A stretch of 64,000 nucleotides of DNA from Trema orientale. Taxonomy: Eukaryota; Streptophyta; Magnoliopsida; Rosales; Cannabaceae. Under the pieces are notes generated by a model that worked only from the letters and a program-made list of their open reading frames with translations, did no database searches and was not told the origin of the DNA. The DNA is taken from positions 326,957 to 390,956 of the forward strand of contig JXTC01000179.1 in NCBI GenBank assembly GCA_002914845.1. Direction: 5' to 3'. Made by a program: the position numbers and the translations under genes. Below, one piece after another: positions 60,300-64,000 of this stretch. Numbering within the stretch: position 1 is the first letter of the stretch; each line of letters starts with the position of its first letter.

Positions 60300-61936
60300 A
60301 TACAGTCTACTATAGTTCATCGTATTATTAAAATATTAAATTGGATAGTAAAAATTATATATTAAACAATGAGACTTAAGAGTGAAAAAGAGAGTGTATT
60401 TAATACTCCAAATAATAAATAGGAAAAAGAAAAAAATAGTTTTTTTTTCTCCTCATAGTGTAAAATGTAAGGGGTAAAAGGTAAAGACTTTACTGTATAT
60501 AAATATCATATATGTTGAACTCTACAAAATATATATATAGGTTGTCAATCGAGTAGGTATTTATTTATTTTACCTATATATAGGTATTCTTTTTTTAGCC
60601 GTTAGATCACCATTAGATAGTGATTCAACGACTATAATGATGTACATGAAAAAATGTGTATTATTAATGCTATTTCTCTCTTTTACTTTTTACTATAAAA
60701 AGACGTACATGAAAAATTTTAATTAACTAAAATGATATCTATGTATAGGTAAAAAAAAAAAAATACCTACTGAATTGGTGCCCATATATATATACACGAA
60801 CGGAAAGTGACAAGTATTTTAAATGAGCAGTGTCATTATTTTTCTAAATAAAGATATACCATAATGTATGTCTATGTCCACTGAATCATATATTGACAGA
60901 TTAACTTAAAATAAAAGCATTTAAGAGCTATAAGTTATTTTATTAGAAAATGATTAATGCCACTTGTGATTTTAAACACCATATGCTAATAGGAAAAACG
61001 AAAGAGATATAAGTTATTTTATTAGAAAATGATTAATGCCACTTGTGATTTTAAACACCATATGCTATAATAGGAAAAACGAATTTTATAGTGGGTCTCA
61101 TACGATAAATTTTGTGATAGATCTCACACTAATGTCTAGTGGTATTTCTCAAATTTGATTTATAGGAGTAATATTAGGGATATATATAAATTATAAATAA
61201 AATTTATATATACTTTAAGATTATACTATGTACATATGTTTTTAATATATGTGTCACGTCAATATGTGTAAATTATGTGTGATACTGACATTATTCTTGA
61301 GATAAAATTAAAATTACTAGCGACATATTAGTAATTTATTGTTGATAGTGGCAATAAATTAGTGATTATAGGTCCAACTTTATTCCATATACCAATGTAA
61401 AAACTTTAAACCTTAACAACTAGAGACTTATTTAGAATATCGATCTTTCTTTTTTTATTTCTTTCATTTTCATGGTTGTAAGAGCTGAAAATGAAAATTT
61501 TTATTAATTCGTTTTGAAAACGAAAGCAAACATGCCTTTCCGCAATTTTACTTATATTATATACGCCTGCCTCATCCTTTTTAACTAAAATTTTCGTCTT
61601 TCCCACTAAACTTTGACACTTTCTCGGTCTCTCTCTTCCTTCCTTTTTCACTTTCCTCCCTTCTTCTCGTATTTAAAAAAAATCCAAAGAGAAAAAACAG
61701 AGAAGTGACTTAGAACTATATATAGACTGATACAAGAAGAAGAAGAGAAAACTACTCCTCCGAGTAGTAGTACTACTACTTTTCAACTCGCTATACTCGT
61801 GTGAGTCACGAGACTCGCGTCAAAGGACTCACAAGAAAGCTTATGAAAATTAAGAGAGAGAGAGAGAGTGTGTTTGAAGCCAAAAGAGAAAAAAGGAGCT
61901 AGGGTAGGTTAAGATCGATCGATCGAGAAGAGGAAT
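60300..61936. other. Upstream region of the EF-hand gene
   Basis: AT-rich intergenic DNA. A CTATATATAG TATA-like box lies at 61717-61726, 210-220 bp before the ATG, and the leader contains a GA microsatellite at 61854-61868. No other gene. Confidence 0.5.
60929..61085. repeat. 79-bp tandem duplication
   Basis: Two almost identical copies starting ATAAGTTATTTTATTAGAAA (60930 and 61009), each ending AATAGGAAAAACGAA. Confidence 0.9.
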
Positions 61937-64000
61937 ATGGAGAGTCCAACGAAGAAGAAAAGCGGGCATGAGGTTCTAGACGGTTCGAATATAATGGAGT
62001 TGGTTGGGAACGAGGAGGTGTTCACTCATTTTGTGGACCATAAGTTCCATGAGTTGGACAAGGACAGAGATGGTAAACTCTCCGTGAACGAGCTCCACCC
62101 TGCTGTTGCTGATATCGGCGCTGCTCTTGGCTTGCCTGCTCAGGGCTCCTCTCCTGATTCTGATCACATCTACTCTGAGGTACCTTACCTATACGCATAT
62201 AGCTCTCTCTCATCACCGTCGTTTCCTTCCATTTATTGTCGTTGAGTTATAAAAAAAATAAAAGAAAAAGATGGTACTTTTCTGATGAAGATAGAACTGT
62301 TTTAACAGTTGGGTAGATAAGATTTCTCATCCTAGATATCCCTTGAGATTATCATTATTATTATTATTATGTTGGGAGCTCTTCTTCTTTTCTTTGCAAA
62401 TTTCAAGTGGTTCTTAATGACTCGTACAAAAAACGTTTAAGAAAACTGTGTCTTGACTTGGAGAAGATAAGATGTTACGTATGAGTTTGAATTTGGACCC
62501 TTTATTACGTTTATTTTTGAATGGTGATTTGGATCGGTCCATTGTCTTTTTATAGACTAGTGTAGTTGAATGTGTTCTCATAGTTTGTGCATTCTGAGTT
62601 TTTATATTGTTTTAACTTAAGAGTAGGTAGACGTTTACTATATGGTTATAAATATATATTTTATATTTTTTAATTTTCTGTTCAAAGAAGGGAGATGATT
62701 GTACTTGCTTACTTTGGTCCATGAGAAAAGTAAAACTCAAGAATTCCTTTTCTAGCAAGCTCAAGAAACATATCCCACCTATGATTCAACTTGGTCGGTC
62801 TTGTGGGTCATTTGCTTTATCAGCTGACTTTTCTTTTTTCCTTTCAGTTTTATTATCTTCTTTGTCTTTTTTGTTTTTGTTTTTTTTTTAAATCTACTCT
62901 TTCTGTTTCTTTATACCGCCTTGTGCAAGGAGGAATCTAGTGACGACTTGCGTGGTAGTTTTGTATTCTTTTTTGAATTCATGATTATAACACATGATTA
63001 AAATTGAGTGGAATTGAAGTCATAATTTGGTACTTTTTTTTTCTTTTTCTTTTTTTTTTTCTGATGGGACATGCTTGCTGGTAATTGGGACAAATCAGAA
63101 AGTTTTATCTCTAAATAGGGGCTGCTTTTGGAAAAAACAAAGAATCTTTTACCTAATCGGATTAGATAGTGGCTGAACTAAGATGACATAATATTAGTAA
63201 ACAATGTGTCATTCTCAATATGTATCAGCATATCACAGAAAACTGAGATTTTTTTATCTTTTAACGAAGAAAAAGGAGGTTAGAAAACTGAGGAATCAGA
63301 TATAGAATTATTCTTTTATCCATTGAACTGCCAACCATGATTCATGCCAACATGACATATTTTAGTGGTATCATTCCATCTTTAAGGACAGAACAACTCA
63401 CTCAACCCCCTGAATTGGAAATAAACAATGAGAAAGAATTTAGCAGAACAATAGTTTGTATGGAGTCTCAGACAGGTTCTAATTTGTAGATCACACTTAA
63501 TAAGATTCATCAACCATGGTATCAAATTAGCTTTTCATGTTATAAGGATTCAGCTGTTCTAACTTTTAAGCCCGGCTGGTCATAGTCTCTTGATCAAGGA
63601 TGAAGAATTGAAAGGGTAGTCAGAAGAAGGGTGTACGTTTCCACATTCTCATATGTTCATAAATTATAGACTGAAGTAGTTTTTTGGTTGTCATGTATAG
63701 GTATTAAGTGAATTCACTCATGGCAAACAAGAAAAAGTGAGCAAGACCGAGTTCAGAGAGGTTCTTTCAGATATTCTTCTAGGCATGGCTGCTGGTTTGA
63801 AGCGAGACCCTATAGTGATCCTCCGAATAGATGGGGAAGACCTTGTAGAATTCGTCAGCAGCCCGAGTTTTGAGCCAGAAATGATATCCATATCTTCAGA
63901 GATAGAATCATCATCAGCTGATCAAGTACTGACCCTGCGGGATTTTATCATTAAAGCTTTGGAAAAACTCACGGTTGAACAAGGAATACCCCCAACTTCA
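61937..64000 (+). CDS. EF-hand calcium-binding protein (partial, runs off the end)
   Basis: Exon 1 is 61937-62179 (81 codons) and exon 2 runs from 63701 past the window edge; intron 1521 bp, phase 0. Visible: 181 residues. Residues 41-52 form a canonical EF-hand loop, DKDRDGKLSVNE (Asp at 1, 3, 5; Lys 7; Ser 9; Glu 12), preceded by helix VFTHFVDHKFHEL. Exon 2 starts VLSEFTHGKQEKVSKTEFREVL, resembling a second, degenerate EF-hand, then ILLGMAAGLKRDPIVILRIDGEDL, LRDFIIKALEKLTVEQGIPP. This architecture occurs in a small plant family annotated only as calcium-binding EF-hand proteins; partner and role unknown. The C-terminus is missing from the window. Confidence 0.85.

Overview
The window is nuclear DNA of a eudicot plant. 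The genes have introns with GT..AG borders, the intergenic DNA is AT-rich, LTR retrotransposons and foldback elements lie between genes, and the proteins belong to plant-only families (SAUR, MRL1, HVA22, a subgroup IVa bHLH). I cannot name the species. Exon borders were placed by hand from reading frame, splice sites and remembered family sequences; phases close in every complete gene.

Layout. 1-1541 (minus) holds a broken Ulp1-like cysteine peptidase relic mixed with an array of TTGACC palindromes. 2801-4849 (plus) is a nine-exon glyoxysomal/peroxisomal malate dehydrogenase with a PTS2 signal. 5520-7395 (minus) is a three-exon secretory protein, probably TUNICAMYCIN INDUCED 1 (TIN1), with a 38-base C tract in its leader and unfolded-protein-response-like sites upstream. 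A tRNA-Val(AAC) is at 7885-7958. 10669-12602 (minus) is a bHLH factor of the bHLH18/19/20/25 (NAI1) type. 14898-19114 is a solo LTR, split by a complete but pol-less Copia element (15074-17670); both keep target-site duplications. 21558-23663 (plus) is L-galactose dehydrogenase of ascorbate synthesis, with a duplicated intron/exon junction.

24749-34598 holds four SAUR genes (one minus, three plus) spread over about 10 kb, one with a histidine-rich insert, plus an interleaved inverted-repeat element. 36675-44472 (minus) is the 19-exon pentatricopeptide protein MRL1 (rbcL mRNA maturation). 44473-50673 has no intact gene; it carries a Copia reverse transcriptase relic and a 151-bp near-perfect hairpin element. 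50674-52017 (plus) is an HVA22/TB2-DP1 family gene. 52018-61936 is gene-poor and rich in small transposons, including a hAT-type element with 8-bp target duplication, and contains an ACGT-rich promoter-like island. 61937-64000 (plus) is the 5' part of an EF-hand protein that runs off the window.

The genes do not form a pathway. They are a normal plant gene neighbourhood with separate roles in peroxisomal metabolism, ER stress, transcription, ascorbate synthesis, auxin response, chloroplast RNA and calcium signalling. The most unusual items are the broken Ulp1 gene with its palindrome array, the interleaved MITEs, the duplicated splice junction in GALDH, the long hairpin, and the orphan ACGT-element island.
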